A stretch of DNA of 16,850 nucleotides from Cryomorphaceae bacterium (GCA_003445735.1 DMCR01000028.1:565-17414); one strand, 5' to 3'. Shown: positions 1 to 7,901, counted from the stretch's first letter. The notes: generated from the letters alone by a model not told the origin. A program made the numbers and translations.

Positions 1-213
1 ACCGTCTATGGAAACAATCGCGTCATAGGACGTGGCGCCAACGGTGACTACATCATTATAAACACAAAATCCACCCACAGTTGTTGACGGATTCGAAGTG
101 ATGGGATCGTCGAACGATAAGGAACTGCCCACCACAGAGATGGTCTGGGCATAAAGGGAGTTGGTCCATCCATAAAAGGCCAATGCAAGGCAGAATAGGA
201 ACCATTTTTTCAT
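1..213 (-). CDS. N-terminus of a secreted protein (partial, runs off window start)
   Basis: Reading the minus strand from the ATG at 211-213, an open frame of 71 codons continues without a stop to position 1, so the gene is cut by the window edge. It begins MKKWFLFCLALAFYGW and has a clear Sec signal peptide: two lysines, a hydrophobic core and a likely cleavage after the alanine of SLYAQ (about residue 22), the usual Bacteroidota pattern. The visible mature part is Ser/Thr/Val/Gly-rich, as in beta-rich surface proteins, with a single Cys in GGFCVYND. No family is recognised. A good promoter match lies just upstream, which supports the start. A large T9SS-type surface protein is possible, but its C-terminus is not visible. 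Confidence 0.75.
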   Translation of the reverse strand, partial: MKKWFLFCLALAFYGWTNSLYAQTISVVGSSLSFDDPITSNPSTTVGGFCVYNDVVTVGATSYDAIVSIDG

Positions 214-243
214 AAAACGAGTATTGTGGGTCGTATAATACCT

Positions 244-274
244 TAAAGATATGTGTTAGGATTAGAACACCAAT
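244..274 (-). promoter_or_regulatory. Bacteroidota-type promoter for the partial secreted gene
   Basis: On the minus strand, ATTG (274-271) is followed after 19 bases by TATCTTTA (251-244). This fits the Bacteroidota sigma-A pattern TTG-N19-TAnnTTTG with one mismatch in the -7 box. Transcription would start near 237, about 25 bases before the ATG at 213. Called by eye only. Confidence 0.45.
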
Positions 275-332
275 GAAAATTAGATGAACGCCCGCTCCGA
301 TTGAGCGAATGGTTGAGAACTTTTTAACCACA

Positions 333-377
333 AAATCTCATTTGAGATTTGAAGAAAAACAAAAAGCGTGATATTTG
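333..377 (+). promoter_or_regulatory. Promoter with overlapping dyad upstream of cysH-like gene
   Basis: TTTG (348-351), an 18-base spacer and GATATTTG (370-377) match the Bacteroidota TTTG-N19-TAnnTTTG pattern with one -7 mismatch and near-normal spacing. Overlapping the -33 box is a perfect inverted repeat, AAATCTCA (333-340) and TGAGATTT (343-350), separated by TT. A dyad in this place could be an operator. The implied transcription start near 384 lies downstream of the possible TTG start at 375, so it favours the ATG at 405. Confidence 0.4.
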
Positions 378-404
378 TCACGTTGTGCAAATCCTCTGTT
401 AGAA

Positions 405-1079
405 ATGTCCGAAACATCAACCGAGCTTGACCTTAAAGAGCTGAATGTAAAGTTTAGATTGCTCCAACCCGAGCAACGCATCACCGAACTCTACCGCATC
501 TTCGCTCTCGAGGAAGTCATGTTGACCAGTTCGTTCGCCGCCACAAGCGCTTATTTGCTGCATTTATTCTCAGTCTACAAGCCCGAACAAGCGGTCCATT
601 TTATCAATACCGGCTACCACTTTGAGGAGACACTCGTGTACAAACAGTACCTCACCAAGGTCTACAATCTCCACGTCCGTGAGGTTAAAGCCGAGGACTG
701 GAAACACGACTTTACTGCTACTGATGAGACTTGGACCAAGGATCCAGATTATTGTTGCACCATCAACAAAGTCGAGCCCTTAGAAAAGCTCAAAGAGGAG
801 CATAAAGTTTGGGTTAGTGGTTTAATGAGCTGGCAAAGCGACCACCGCTCCACCCTAGACATCTTCGAGCAGCGCGGCGGCATCGTCAAGTTTTACCCTT
901 TGCTCGATGTGAGCCGTGAGCAGCGCGAAGCTTACATTAAGGACCACTTATTGCCGTTTCACCCTTTACAATCGAAGGGGTATTTCAGTATAGGCTGTAT
1001 GCATTGTACCAAACCTGGCAAGGGACGCCAAGGCCGCTGGAATAATAGCCCGAAGACGGAGTGTGGTTTGCATCTCTAG
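405..1079 (+). CDS. cysH: Phosphoadenylyl/adenylyl-sulfate reductase, 4Fe-4S type
   Basis: This cytoplasmic enzyme of assimilatory sulfate reduction reduces APS (or PAPS) to sulfite with thioredoxin as electron donor. The 224-residue product, counted from the ATG at 405, has the expected order: a nucleotide-binding PP-loop-like segment near residues 41-53 (TSSFAATSAYLLHL), INTGYHFEET (67-76), the Cys pair C117-C118, C198xxC201 in SIGCMHC, GRQGRW, and the C-terminal KTECGLH with the catalytic C220. The CC...CxxC set binds a [4Fe-4S] cluster in APS reductases and a minority of PAPS reductases, so APS is the likelier substrate. An in-frame TTG at 375 would add ten residues but overlaps the putative -7 box, so the ATG was preferred. 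No other sulfur gene is in the window. It converges on the dehydrogenase small-subunit gene with only 16 bases between stop codons. Confidence 0.9.
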   Translation: MSETSTELDLKELNVKFRLLQPEQRITELYRIFALEEVMLTSSFAATSAYLLHLFSVYKPEQAVHFINTGYHFEETLVYKQYLTKVYNLHVREVKAEDWKHDFTATDETWTKDPDYCCTINKVEPLEKLKEEHKVWVSGLMSWQSDHRSTLDIFEQRGGIVKFYPLLDVSREQREAYIKDHLLPFHPLQSKGYFSIGCMHCTKPGKGRQGRWNNSPKTECGLHL

Positions 1080-1095
1080 GCTTTCTCTTCTGTTG

Positions 1096-1662
1096 TTATA
1101 TGTTAGCGTAGAACACCTTGGTATTTTCGTCCACTGGTGCACATCCATCATATCGGGTAGGTACTGGATTGTAGTTTACCACACCGTCTGTAGCAGCTTC
1201 CTCTGAAGTGAAATAGCACAGCAAGGTTAAATCCTTAATAGTCCGGAAGAAGTGGCTGCCATCTTCGTGCGCGAACTCATCGTAACCGCGTAAGAATTCC
1301 TCACGCTCCACCTGAGTGGCTTCTTCAAAAGGACGACCGATGGCTTTCTTGCCTTCTATCGCGATTTCTTGAATACCGGCGTTCAACTTCTCTTGCATTT
1401 CCGGGTAATAACAATCGCGAATCATCACATCGATGAAAGCACCTGTACGGGCATCACGAGCCCCAGCCGTAGTGGTGCGCGGGATGATGGTTTCAGCGAT
1501 TGCATCCAACATGGCCAAACGCTCAGGTCCTGCCGTAGTGCTATCCGGATCAAAGGAGCAGCTCTCCAACAAAACCGTTGGCGCTACCAGGGTACCTCCG
1601 ATGGCTAGTGCCATACGTTGTACCATTTGTCTACGGGTCAAATCTTTATCTTCCATGGTCAA
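1096..1662 (-). CDS. Gluconate 2-dehydrogenase subunit 3 family protein (small subunit of GMC dehydrogenase)
   Basis: This is the small partner of a membrane-associated, periplasmic FAD sugar dehydrogenase (Gluconate_2-dh3 family). In characterised systems such as gluconate, glucose or glucoside 3-dehydrogenases, the small subunit helps the flavoprotein fold and carries it through the Tat pore. The 188-residue product has a twin-arginine signal (TRRQMVQR, residues 9-16) and a hydrophobic stretch to about residue 33. It ends in LLESC, where C35 could be a non-canonical lipobox Cys. The family segment AETIIPRTTTAGARDA follows at about 55-70. It starts 4 bases after the GMC gene stop (1667), so the two are translationally coupled. 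A second ATG two codons later is an equally possible start. It is the last gene of a four-gene minus-strand operon. Confidence 0.88.
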   Translation of the reverse strand: MTMEDKDLTRRQMVQRMALAIGGTLVAPTVLLESCSFDPDSTTAGPERLAMLDAIAETIIPRTTTAGARDARTGAFIDVMIRDCYYPEMQEKLNAGIQEIAIEGKKAIGRPFEEATQVEREEFLRGYDEFAHEDGSHFFRTIKDLTLLCYFTSEEAATDGVVNYNPVPTRYDGCAPVDENTKVFYANI

Positions 1663-1666
1663 TCCT

Positions 1667-3352
1667 TTAGAGGTTACCTTTTTTCAATTCACTAACTGCA
1701 TAGTCCGCAGCACGTGCAGTCATTGCCATATAGGTCAAAGATGGGTTCACACAAGAAGCCGAAGTCATCGCCGCGCCATCCGTCACGAAGACGTTCGGAG
1801 CATCCCAAACTTGGTTCCACTTATTCAACACAGAGTTTGTCGGTGCCGTTCCCATGCGTGCCGTTCCCATCTCGTGGATTCCCATGCCTAGGGCATAGTC
1901 GGTCTCCCATCCGTAGACATCTTTGAATCCAGCAGCCTCTAGCATATCCACAGCATCCTGCCTCATATCCATACGCATTTTCAGCTCGTTTTCTTTCAGC
2001 TCAGCATCAATTGCTAATACAGGGAGTCCCCACTTATCTGTGCGGGTCTTGTCTAAACTGATCATATTTTGATGGTAAGGCAATACTTCCCCAAATCCGG
2101 TCATGCCCATGTTCCAAGCTCCCGGTCTACTAACACTATCTTTGAAATCTGCGCCAATACCCATTTCTCGCACTCCACGACGCCAATCGCTGCGAGAAGC
2201 AGCTCCTTGGTAGCCGAACCCGCGCAAATAGTCGCGTTTATCGTCACCCCAGTTACGGAAACGAGGAATATAAAATCCAGTCGGCCTTCCTCCAAAGTAG
2301 TATTTGTCCTCATCGCCTTCCCAAGTGCCTCTGGCCCCAACACGGAAGTGATGGTCCATCAAGTTGTGGCCTAGCTCCCCGGAACTAGATCCTAAACCGC
2401 CTTCCCAAACCTCGGTGGCGCTGTTCATCAAAATCCAAGTCGAGTTCAATGCTGAAGCATTCAAGAACACGATAGGCGCGGTATATTCGTAAGTCATGTT
2501 CGTTTCAGCATCCAAAACGATCACCCCTTTGGCCTTTTTGCTGTCCTTATCGTAGATCAATTCCTTTACGATACTGTGCGGGCGCAAGGTCAAATTCCCG
2601 GTAGCCATAGCCGCCGGAAGGGTAGAAGATTGGGTACTGAAATAGCCGCCATAAGGACAGCCCAGCCAACATTTGTTACGGTACTGGCATCCAGTACGAC
2701 CTTTGTGTGGTACTGCAATATTTGCGGTACGACCAATGATTAATCGGCGCTTCTCATCAAAGGATTTACGTATGCGCTCGGCAGCCATTTTCTCTACACA
2801 GTTCAGCTCCATGGCATGCAAGTATAGGCTGTCGGGCAATACATCCATATCTTCATGAGACCCGCTCAAACCGGCATGGCGCTCCACATGCTCGTACCAA
2901 GGAGCCATGTCGTCGTAACCAATAGGCCACGGCGTGGCAATACCCTCTTTCTCATTGGCCAAGAAATCCTCGCGGTTCCAGCGGTAGCTCTGGCGACCCC
3001 ACATGAGTGAACGTCCTCCGACATGGTAGCCACGGTACCAATCAAAACGCTTCTTTTCGGTATAGGGACAATCTTGGTCGTCGACCCAAAAATCAGGGTT
3101 GAGTTCGTTCAATGGATAATCACGCTTCAACACCGGGTTACGGTCTTTCTGCGCGGTAGTAGGTCTTCCGCGGTGTGGAAATTCCCATGGGTCCATGTTT
3201 GTGGTCGTGTAATCCTTGATGTGCTCGATGTTGCGTCCGCGCTCCAGCATCAAGACCTTGAGGCCTTTTTCGGTGAGCTCTTTCGCCGCCCAGCCTCCGG
3301 AAATACCGGAGCCTACTACGATGGCATCGTAGTGCATTGTGTTTTCTGCCAT
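1667..3352 (-). CDS. GMC-family FAD sugar dehydrogenase, large subunit (possible glucoside 3-dehydrogenase)
   Basis: This flavoprotein oxidises a sugar hydroxyl and passes electrons to the respiratory chain rather than to oxygen or NAD. The 561-residue length is typical. The FAD-binding Rossmann motif GSGISGG is at residues 14-20 with LMLERG at 34-39. The GMC C-terminal domain carries the active-site H493 (GIHEMG) and N536 (SCVNPS). C222, C228 and C232 form Cx5Cx3C, the arrangement that binds a [3Fe-4S] cluster in bacterial FAD-glucose dehydrogenase. The protein has no signal peptide; the next gene, 4 bases away, encodes the Tat-signal small subunit, which suggests co-export of the folded complex. 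With DUF1080 and Gfo/Idh genes nearby, C3 oxidation of glycosides is the best guess, but substrate and regiospecificity cannot be read from sequence. No cytochrome subunit is present in the window. M6 is an alternative start. Confidence 0.88.
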   Translation of the reverse strand: MAENTMHYDAIVVGSGISGGWAAKELTEKGLKVLMLERGRNIEHIKDYTTTNMDPWEFPHRGRPTTAQKDRNPVLKRDYPLNELNPDFWVDDQDCPYTEKKRFDWYRGYHVGGRSLMWGRQSYRWNREDFLANEKEGIATPWPIGYDDMAPWYEHVERHAGLSGSHEDMDVLPDSLYLHAMELNCVEKMAAERIRKSFDEKRRLIIGRTANIAVPHKGRTGCQYRNKCWLGCPYGGYFSTQSSTLPAAMATGNLTLRPHSIVKELIYDKDSKKAKGVIVLDAETNMTYEYTAPIVFLNASALNSTWILMNSATEVWEGGLGSSSGELGHNLMDHHFRVGARGTWEGDEDKYYFGGRPTGFYIPRFRNWGDDKRDYLRGFGYQGAASRSDWRRGVREMGIGADFKDSVSRPGAWNMGMTGFGEVLPYHQNMISLDKTRTDKWGLPVLAIDAELKENELKMRMDMRQDAVDMLEAAGFKDVYGWETDYALGMGIHEMGTARMGTAPTNSVLNKWNQVWDAPNVFVTDGAAMTSASCVNPSLTYMAMTARAADYAVSELKKGNL

Positions 3353-3417
3353 GAGTGAGTTGGGTTAACGTTCTCTAAGTTATGGGTTTCAAATTCGGTA
3401 ATCAATAAGCTTTGCGG

Positions 3418-4293
3418 CTATTGAATAAATTCGTCGTAGCTGCGGCGCATGCTCTCTTTCAACGGCTCCTTGAACACGTATTCCAACGCAACATATCCTT
3501 CAAAACCGGTGGCATCAATGGCCTGCATCACCGCAGGATAGTTGATTTCTTGATTGTTCCACGGCTCATTACGGCCTGGCACACCCGCCACGTGGTAGTG
3601 CCCATAATATTGGTGGTTTTCCTTGATGTTCGCCACCAAGTTTCCCTCCATAATTTGCATATGGTAGATATCGTAAAGCAGTTTAAAGGAAGGGCTGGCC
3701 AATTGCTTGGCAAGCGCCACACCCCATCGGCTGCTGTCCGCCATATAGTCCGGATGATCGACGATACTGTTGAAGAGCTCCATCTGCAACACTACCCCGT
3801 GCTCTTCGGCCAGCTTGACCATTGGAATCAACGACTGTACTGCCTGCTCCAACCCGGCCTCCTCACTCAGCCCGCGGCGGTTCCCGCTGAAGCAAATAAG
3901 GTTGGTATAGCCGGCTTTCGCCACGCGCGGTATCATTTCACTGTAGCGCTCGTGCAGTACTCCCTCGAACTCGGCATGGATGAATCCATCGACCAAATTT
4001 AATTCGGCACCGTTGCACATGCTGCTATCTAGTCCGTGCTTTTTTAGGTGGTGCCAATTCTCTGGTCCCACCAAATCCACCGCCTCAATTCCTTCGGCGG
4101 CCAACCAGCTGCAAAGCTCTTCCCAATCCAGGTCGCTCACCGTCCAGCGGCTCACACTTCTTTTATAGCCGAATGCGCGCTCGCTCTTCACGACCGCTCC
4201 TTCCGCCTTGGCAGTGCGGGCCCAGAACACTCTGGGCGCCACGGTAGCGGTACCCAAAGCCATGAGTTTCTTTATGTGATCGCGTCTATTCAC
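3418..4293 (-). CDS. Tat-exported hydroxypyruvate isomerase-like TIM-barrel protein
   Basis: This is a sugar phosphate isomerase/epimerase (xylose isomerase-like TIM barrel) of the hydroxypyruvate isomerase subgroup, 291 residues. It starts at a GTG; this start keeps a twin-arginine signal (NRRDHIKK, residues 2-9) followed by a hydrophobic stretch to about 30, so the enzyme is probably periplasmic. The next Met (residue 11) would destroy the signal. The expected metal ligands are visible: E172 (LQMELF), D208 (LLYDIYHMQ), H234 (HYHVAG) and E271 (ALEYVF). PGRNEP and EINYP are typical of Hyi-like proteins. The GTG follows the TAA of the transporter gene with no gap, implying coupled translation. 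In this context it probably acts on a keto- or dehydrated sugar made in the periplasm (as isomerase, epimerase or hydratase) rather than on hydroxypyruvate; this is inference. Confidence 0.82.
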   Translation of the reverse strand: MNRRDHIKKLMALGTATVAPRVFWARTAKAEGAVVKSERAFGYKRSVSRWTVSDLDWEELCSWLAAEGIEAVDLVGPENWHHLKKHGLDSSMCNGAELNLVDGFIHAEFEGVLHERYSEMIPRVAKAGYTNLICFSGNRRGLSEEAGLEQAVQSLIPMVKLAEEHGVVLQMELFNSIVDHPDYMADSSRWGVALAKQLASPSFKLLYDIYHMQIMEGNLVANIKENHQYYGHYHVAGVPGRNEPWNNQEINYPAVMQAIDATGFEGYVALEYVFKEPLKESMRRSYDEFIQ

Positions 4294-5478
4294 TTATGAA
4301 TGTTTGCGACGGATGTACAAATGGATTCCTGCGAAGATGGCGATCAAAGTCACAGGTATATATAGGGTCGTCATGATGACCTTACGACCGGCTTCCACTT
4401 CTGAAAGTCCTACCATCAATTCATCATAGAATCCGCCCATGAACTGCATGTAAATGCTCACCGCGAACATCCCTGCAGCACCAATAACCGCCATACCCAC
4501 AGCACCGGTGGAAGGGAGATAGGTCGCTACGAAGCCGATCATCGTCGGCCAGAAATAGGTCACGCCTATCCCAAATACGAACGCACTCACAAATAGCATT
4601 GAGCCGTCCATAGTTCCCATCATGTACAAACCGATGGTGGTGAACACCGCGCTAAAGAGCAACATCCCTGTCGTCGAGAAACGCTCCACAACCGGAGCAG
4701 CAATACCGCGTCCAAAGGTCATCACCCCTGAGGTAATGAGTAGGATGAGGATAGCATTGTTGCTGACACTTTTAAGCAGTACGTCGACATATTGGTTGAT
4801 GAACAGCTCAGAAGTGGCTGTCCCTAACATGGCGATGGTAACAATGATGTACAAAGGATTGAGTAGGGCCTTGTACATTTCAGAATCGGACACCTTATTT
4901 GCTACACGCTCTGTCACCGGAAATTCCATGCGCTCCATTTGTAATGCGTACCAAATAGTCGGCAGCAACATTACGGCCATCATCATTTGCCAGCTCAATC
5001 CGAGCTTGCCGAAGCTGAAGGCCACGAGCGATCCTATGACAATACCTCCGGGGAACCATAGATGGAATTGGTTTAGCTTGGTAGTCTTTTCTTCTGGATA
5101 AATAGAGGCTACTAGGGGGTTACATACGGCTTCGACCATACCGTTGGCCAAACCGATGAATAAGGTGCTGATCCAAAGAGACCAGAAGCCGCCTGCAAAG
5201 ATGGTGAGTAAGATACCTGCGAAGTGACCGATATAGGCCAAGCGCATCAAGTTTTTCATGCCCACCTTATCTACCAAGGCACCTCCAATAATCATACTTA
5301 CCGGGAAGCCCCAGAAGGCAGTAGCTGCAATGCGGCTGAGTTCGGAACCGCTAAGTTCGAATTCTACGCCAAGGTCGTTCAGAATTCCGGCGCGAATACC
5401 AAAACTCAAACTGGTCACCAATAAACTAGCACAACTAGCAATAAATAGAGAACGACGGTTGCTTGTAGTTGCAGTCAT
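4294..5478 (-). CDS. MFS sugar transporter
   Basis: This is a major facilitator superfamily permease of 394 residues with about 12 predicted membrane helices, the standard length. The loop 2-3 signature is present as GGALVDKVGMKNLMR (residues 65-79). Helix-rich stretches run at about 11-30, 50-67, 80-97, 101-123, 140-158, 164-178, 209-226, 242-260, 270-288, 293-310, 322-345 and 366-388. It is the first gene of the minus-strand operon, with the Tat-exported isomerase abutting its stop codon. The neighbours suggest it takes up the keto-sugar or released monosaccharide from the periplasm; export is not excluded. The ATG at 5478 faces the divergent regulatory region shared with the Gfo/Idh gene. 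Substrate is unknown. Confidence 0.85.
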   Translation of the reverse strand: MTATTSNRRSLFIASCASLLVTSLSFGIRAGILNDLGVEFELSGSELSRIAATAFWGFPVSMIIGGALVDKVGMKNLMRLAYIGHFAGILLTIFAGGFWSLWISTLFIGLANGMVEAVCNPLVASIYPEEKTTKLNQFHLWFPGGIVIGSLVAFSFGKLGLSWQMMMAVMLLPTIWYALQMERMEFPVTERVANKVSDSEMYKALLNPLYIIVTIAMLGTATSELFINQYVDVLLKSVSNNAILILLITSGVMTFGRGIAAPVVERFSTTGMLLFSAVFTTIGLYMMGTMDGSMLFVSAFVFGIGVTYFWPTMIGFVATYLPSTGAVGMAVIGAAGMFAVSIYMQFMGGFYDELMVGLSEVEAGRKVIMTTLYIPVTLIAIFAGIHLYIRRKHS

Positions 5479-5647
5479 AGTATTTCGAGTGTTTTGTGAT
5501 GTAGGAAGTGTCTAAAATACATTTTATCGGCAAACATTGATGAGAATTGGATTCAACGGGCCGATTATTTAACAAAATCTCACCCCTACAACAAAGCTCA
5601 ATTGGACATTTTCCACTACTTTGGGACTTCAACAAAATTGCATTTCC
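5479..5647. promoter_or_regulatory. Divergent promoter region between the two sugar operons
   Basis: These 169 bases lie between the ATG of the MFS gene (-) and the ATG of the Gfo/Idh gene (+) and must hold the promoters for both operons. No match with good spacing to the TTG-N19-TAnnTTTG pattern was found on either strand. A short dyad, TAAAAT-AC-ATTTTA (5513-5526), sits 35-48 bases upstream of the MFS start and overlaps a -7-like TATTTTAG on the minus strand. No regulator gene is adjacent. Confidence 0.4.
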
Positions 5648-6796
5648 ATGAGTCAAAAGTTGCGTGCTGCCATGATCGGCGGCGGTCCAGGGAGTTTTAT
5701 CGGCGGCGTGCACCGCATCGCTGCGCGTATGGACGGCGACTATGAATTGGTTGCTGGTGCCTTCTCCTCCAAACCTGAAAAATGTTTGGAAACGGCACGT
5801 GAACTAGGAATCTCCGACGACCGTGCATACGGCAGTTGGCAAGAGCTTCTCATGATGGAGCTCGAGCGCCCCGCACACGATCGTGTCCAAGTTATAATGA
5901 TCACCACGCCCAACCACGTGCATGCATCACCCACCATCGCGGCGCTCGAAGCAGGTTACCATGTTGTGCTCGACAAGCCCCTCTGTACTTCTATGGAGGA
6001 GGCCCATGCCATCGAAGCAGCGGTGAAAAACGCCAAAGGACTCTTCTGTTTGACCCACACCTACACCGGTTACCCCATGGTTAAAGAGGCGAAGCACCAG
6101 ATCGCTTCCGGTGCCTTGGGAAAAGTCCGCAAGATCTACGTAGAATACCCACAGGGTTGGCTTTCCACTTTCCTCGAAGGCGAACGCCAAACCCAAGCCG
6201 TTTGGCGCACCGACCCCGCAAAATCCGGTAAAGTTGGTGCTATGGGTGATATCGGCACTCACGCGTTTAACCTCGCCGAATACATCTCAGGAGAGCAGTT
6301 GAGTGAGGTCTGTGCCCAATTAAACATTGTGGTACCTGGCCGCGCCCTCGACGACGATGGTGCCGTCATCTTCCGCACCACCTCCGGCGCTACCGGTGTC
6401 CTAATGGCCACCCAAATCGCGGCCGGCGAGGAAAACAACCTCAAGATCCGCGTATATGGTGAAAAAGGCGGTTTATGCTGGGAGCAAAAGGACAACAATA
6501 CCCTCACCATGATGCCCCTTGACGCGCCAGTGACCGTACTTCGCACCGGCAGCCCTGGCACCTCGGAAATAAGTTTGGCTAACCACCGCGTACCTCCTGG
6601 CCACCCGGAGGGCTACCTCGAGGCTTTTGCCAACTTATATAAGAACTTTGCTGCCCACGTTCGTGCCCATGAAGTCGGACAAGAGCAGAACCCCAATTTA
6701 GATTATCCCGGTATTGAAGATGGCGTGCGCGGCATGAAATTCATCGAAGCCATCGTGGCTAACAACGCCGGAACTGAAAAGTATACTGCCCTATGA
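5648..6796 (+). CDS. Gfo/Idh/MocA family NAD(P)-dependent sugar oxidoreductase
   Basis: This enzyme interconverts a hydroxyl and a keto group on a sugar using NAD(P). The 382-residue product from ATG 5648 shows the N-terminal Rossmann motif GGGPGSFIGG (11-20), TTPNHVH (86-92), the family lysine in LDKPLC (K110, with D109 replacing the usual E of EKP), and GDIGTHAFNLAEY (200-212) with D201 and H205, the usual catalytic pair. A TTG at 5621 would add nine residues that resemble no known signal or domain start, so ATG was chosen. There is no signal peptide: the enzyme is cytoplasmic. Its last codons overlap the next gene by 4 bases (ATGA). The likely role is reduction of a 3-keto-sugar made by the divergent GMC dehydrogenase, or the reverse oxidation; direction cannot be told from sequence. 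Confidence 0.88.
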   Translation: MSQKLRAAMIGGGPGSFIGGVHRIAARMDGDYELVAGAFSSKPEKCLETARELGISDDRAYGSWQELLMMELERPAHDRVQVIMITTPNHVHASPTIAALEAGYHVVLDKPLCTSMEEAHAIEAAVKNAKGLFCLTHTYTGYPMVKEAKHQIASGALGKVRKIYVEYPQGWLSTFLEGERQTQAVWRTDPAKSGKVGAMGDIGTHAFNLAEYISGEQLSEVCAQLNIVVPGRALDDDGAVIFRTTSGATGVLMATQIAAGEENNLKIRVYGEKGGLCWEQKDNNTLTMMPLDAPVTVLRTGSPGTSEISLANHRVPPGHPEGYLEAFANLYKNFAAHVRAHEVGQEQNPNLDYPGIEDGVRGMKFIEAIVANNAGTEKYTAL

Positions 6797-7848
6797 AAAC
6801 GCTGAAAGGACCTGCCATTTTTGTGGCCCAATTCGCCGACGACGTCGCCCCGTTCAATTCGTGGTCGACCATCTGTAAGTGGGCGGCCGACCTGGGTTAT
6901 AAAGGTGTCCAAATCCCATCATGGGACGCCCGTTTCATCGACCTAGAAAAGGTCGCAAACAGCCAAGATGCCGCAGACGAACTCAAAGGAATTGCCGCTG
7001 AACACGGTATTGCCATCACCGAACTGAGCACCCACCTCCAGGGCCAGCTCGTCGCCGTACACCCGGCCTTCGACGCGCAGTTCGATGCCTTCGCCCCGGC
7101 GGAAGTGCACGGTAATTCCAAGGCGCGAACAGCATGGGCCGTGAACCAGGTAAAACTCGCCGGTACTGCCTCAAAGCGCCTCGGCCTTAGCGTACACCCT
7201 ACCTTCTCAGGCGCCCTAGCTTGGCCGTATTTCTACCCGTGGCCTCAACGTCCGTCTGGATTGGTGGAGGAGGCCTTTGAAGAATTGGGCCGTAGATGGA
7301 TACCACTCCTCCAACATTTCGACCAATGTGGCGTCGACCTTGCCTATGAAATACACCCTGGAGAAGACCTCCACGACGGTGCCACCTTTGAGCGTTTCCT
7401 TGACGAAGTAGGCGGCCATCAACGCGCCAACATGCTCTATGATCCGTCGCACCTCGTCTTGCAAGGCATGGACTACCTCGGCTACATTGATCTCTACCAT
7501 GAGCGCATCAAAGCCTTTCACGTAAAGGACGCAGAGTTTAATCCGAACGCCCGTACCGGAGCGTACGGCGGCTACCTCCCATGGGTTGAGCGCGCCGGTA
7601 GATTCCGTTCTGTAGGTGATGGCGAAATAGACTTCCCAAGCATCTTCGCGAAGCTCGCGCAGCACGATTACGAGGGTTGGGCCGTGCTCGAATGGGAATG
7701 CTGCCTCAAAGACAGCGCTGCTGGAGCACGCGAAGGAGCAGAACGCATAGCCGATTGGATTATCCCGGTCGCCTCCCGCGCCTTTGACGACTTCGCCGCC
7801 ACTGGAGTAGACAAAGCCGCCAACCGTAGAGCATTGGGACTCGATTAA
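6793..7848 (+). CDS. Sugar phosphate isomerase/epimerase family TIM-barrel protein (cytoplasmic)
   Basis: This is a xylose isomerase-like TIM barrel of 351 residues with no signal peptide. The putative metal-binding residues are E186 (AYEIHPGEDLHDG), D217 (MLYDPSHL), H243 (AFHVKDAEF) and E300 (VLEWECC). It is longer than the Tat-exported isomerase at 3418-4293 and clearly from a different subgroup, the one commonly found beside Gfo/Idh/MocA genes and sometimes annotated IolE/IolI-like. It starts inside the Gfo/Idh stop region (4-base ATGA overlap), so the two are translationally coupled and probably act on the same metabolite in the cytoplasm. In 3-keto-glycoside systems such proteins may isomerise, epimerise or hydrate the keto-sugar product; the specific reaction here is not known. 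Confidence 0.85.
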   Translation: MKTLKGPAIFVAQFADDVAPFNSWSTICKWAADLGYKGVQIPSWDARFIDLEKVANSQDAADELKGIAAEHGIAITELSTHLQGQLVAVHPAFDAQFDAFAPAEVHGNSKARTAWAVNQVKLAGTASKRLGLSVHPTFSGALAWPYFYPWPQRPSGLVEEAFEELGRRWIPLLQHFDQCGVDLAYEIHPGEDLHDGATFERFLDEVGGHQRANMLYDPSHLVLQGMDYLGYIDLYHERIKAFHVKDAEFNPNARTGAYGGYLPWVERAGRFRSVGDGEIDFPSIFAKLAQHDYEGWAVLEWECCLKDSAAGAREGAERIADWIIPVASRAFDDFAATGVDKAANRRALGLD

Positions 7849-7901
7849 CCCTAATACACTCAACCTCGAAAATTACGTTCCTCCGTTAGCTCAACTCACA
7901 A

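Noticed and set aside
56..331. Minus-strand open frame of 91 codons
   Set aside because: It overlaps the real partial gene (1-213) in another frame and crosses its promoter. The frame starting at 213 has a textbook signal peptide.
375..404. TTG start for the cysH-like gene
   Set aside because: It overlaps the proposed -7 promoter box, and the added ten residues (with two Cys) are not typical of the family. The ATG at 405 is preferred.
1433..1891. Plus-strand open frame of 152 codons
   Set aside because: Antisense to the small-subunit and GMC genes; Arg/Ser/His-rich composition is typical of a shadow frame.
3412..4002. Plus-strand open frame of 196 codons
   Set aside because: It lies wholly antisense to the Hyi-like isomerase, whose motifs are complete, and its product has no domain or signal. 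It is a by-product of GC-rich coding sequence.
4622..5101. Plus-strand open frame of 159 codons
   Set aside because: Antisense to the MFS gene, with no independent support.
5526..5565. ATCGG ... CCGAT inverted repeat between the divergent sugar operons
   Set aside because: The arms are only 5 bases with a 30-base spacer, well within chance for 169 bases.
5573..5582. CAAAATCTCA, also present at 331-340 in the cysH upstream region
   Set aside because: A 10-base match without the second arm of the dyad; likely chance between two AT-rich upstream regions.
7216..7863. Minus-strand open frame of 215 codons
   Set aside because: Antisense to the cytoplasmic isomerase gene with intact metal ligands; the translated product has no recognisable family.
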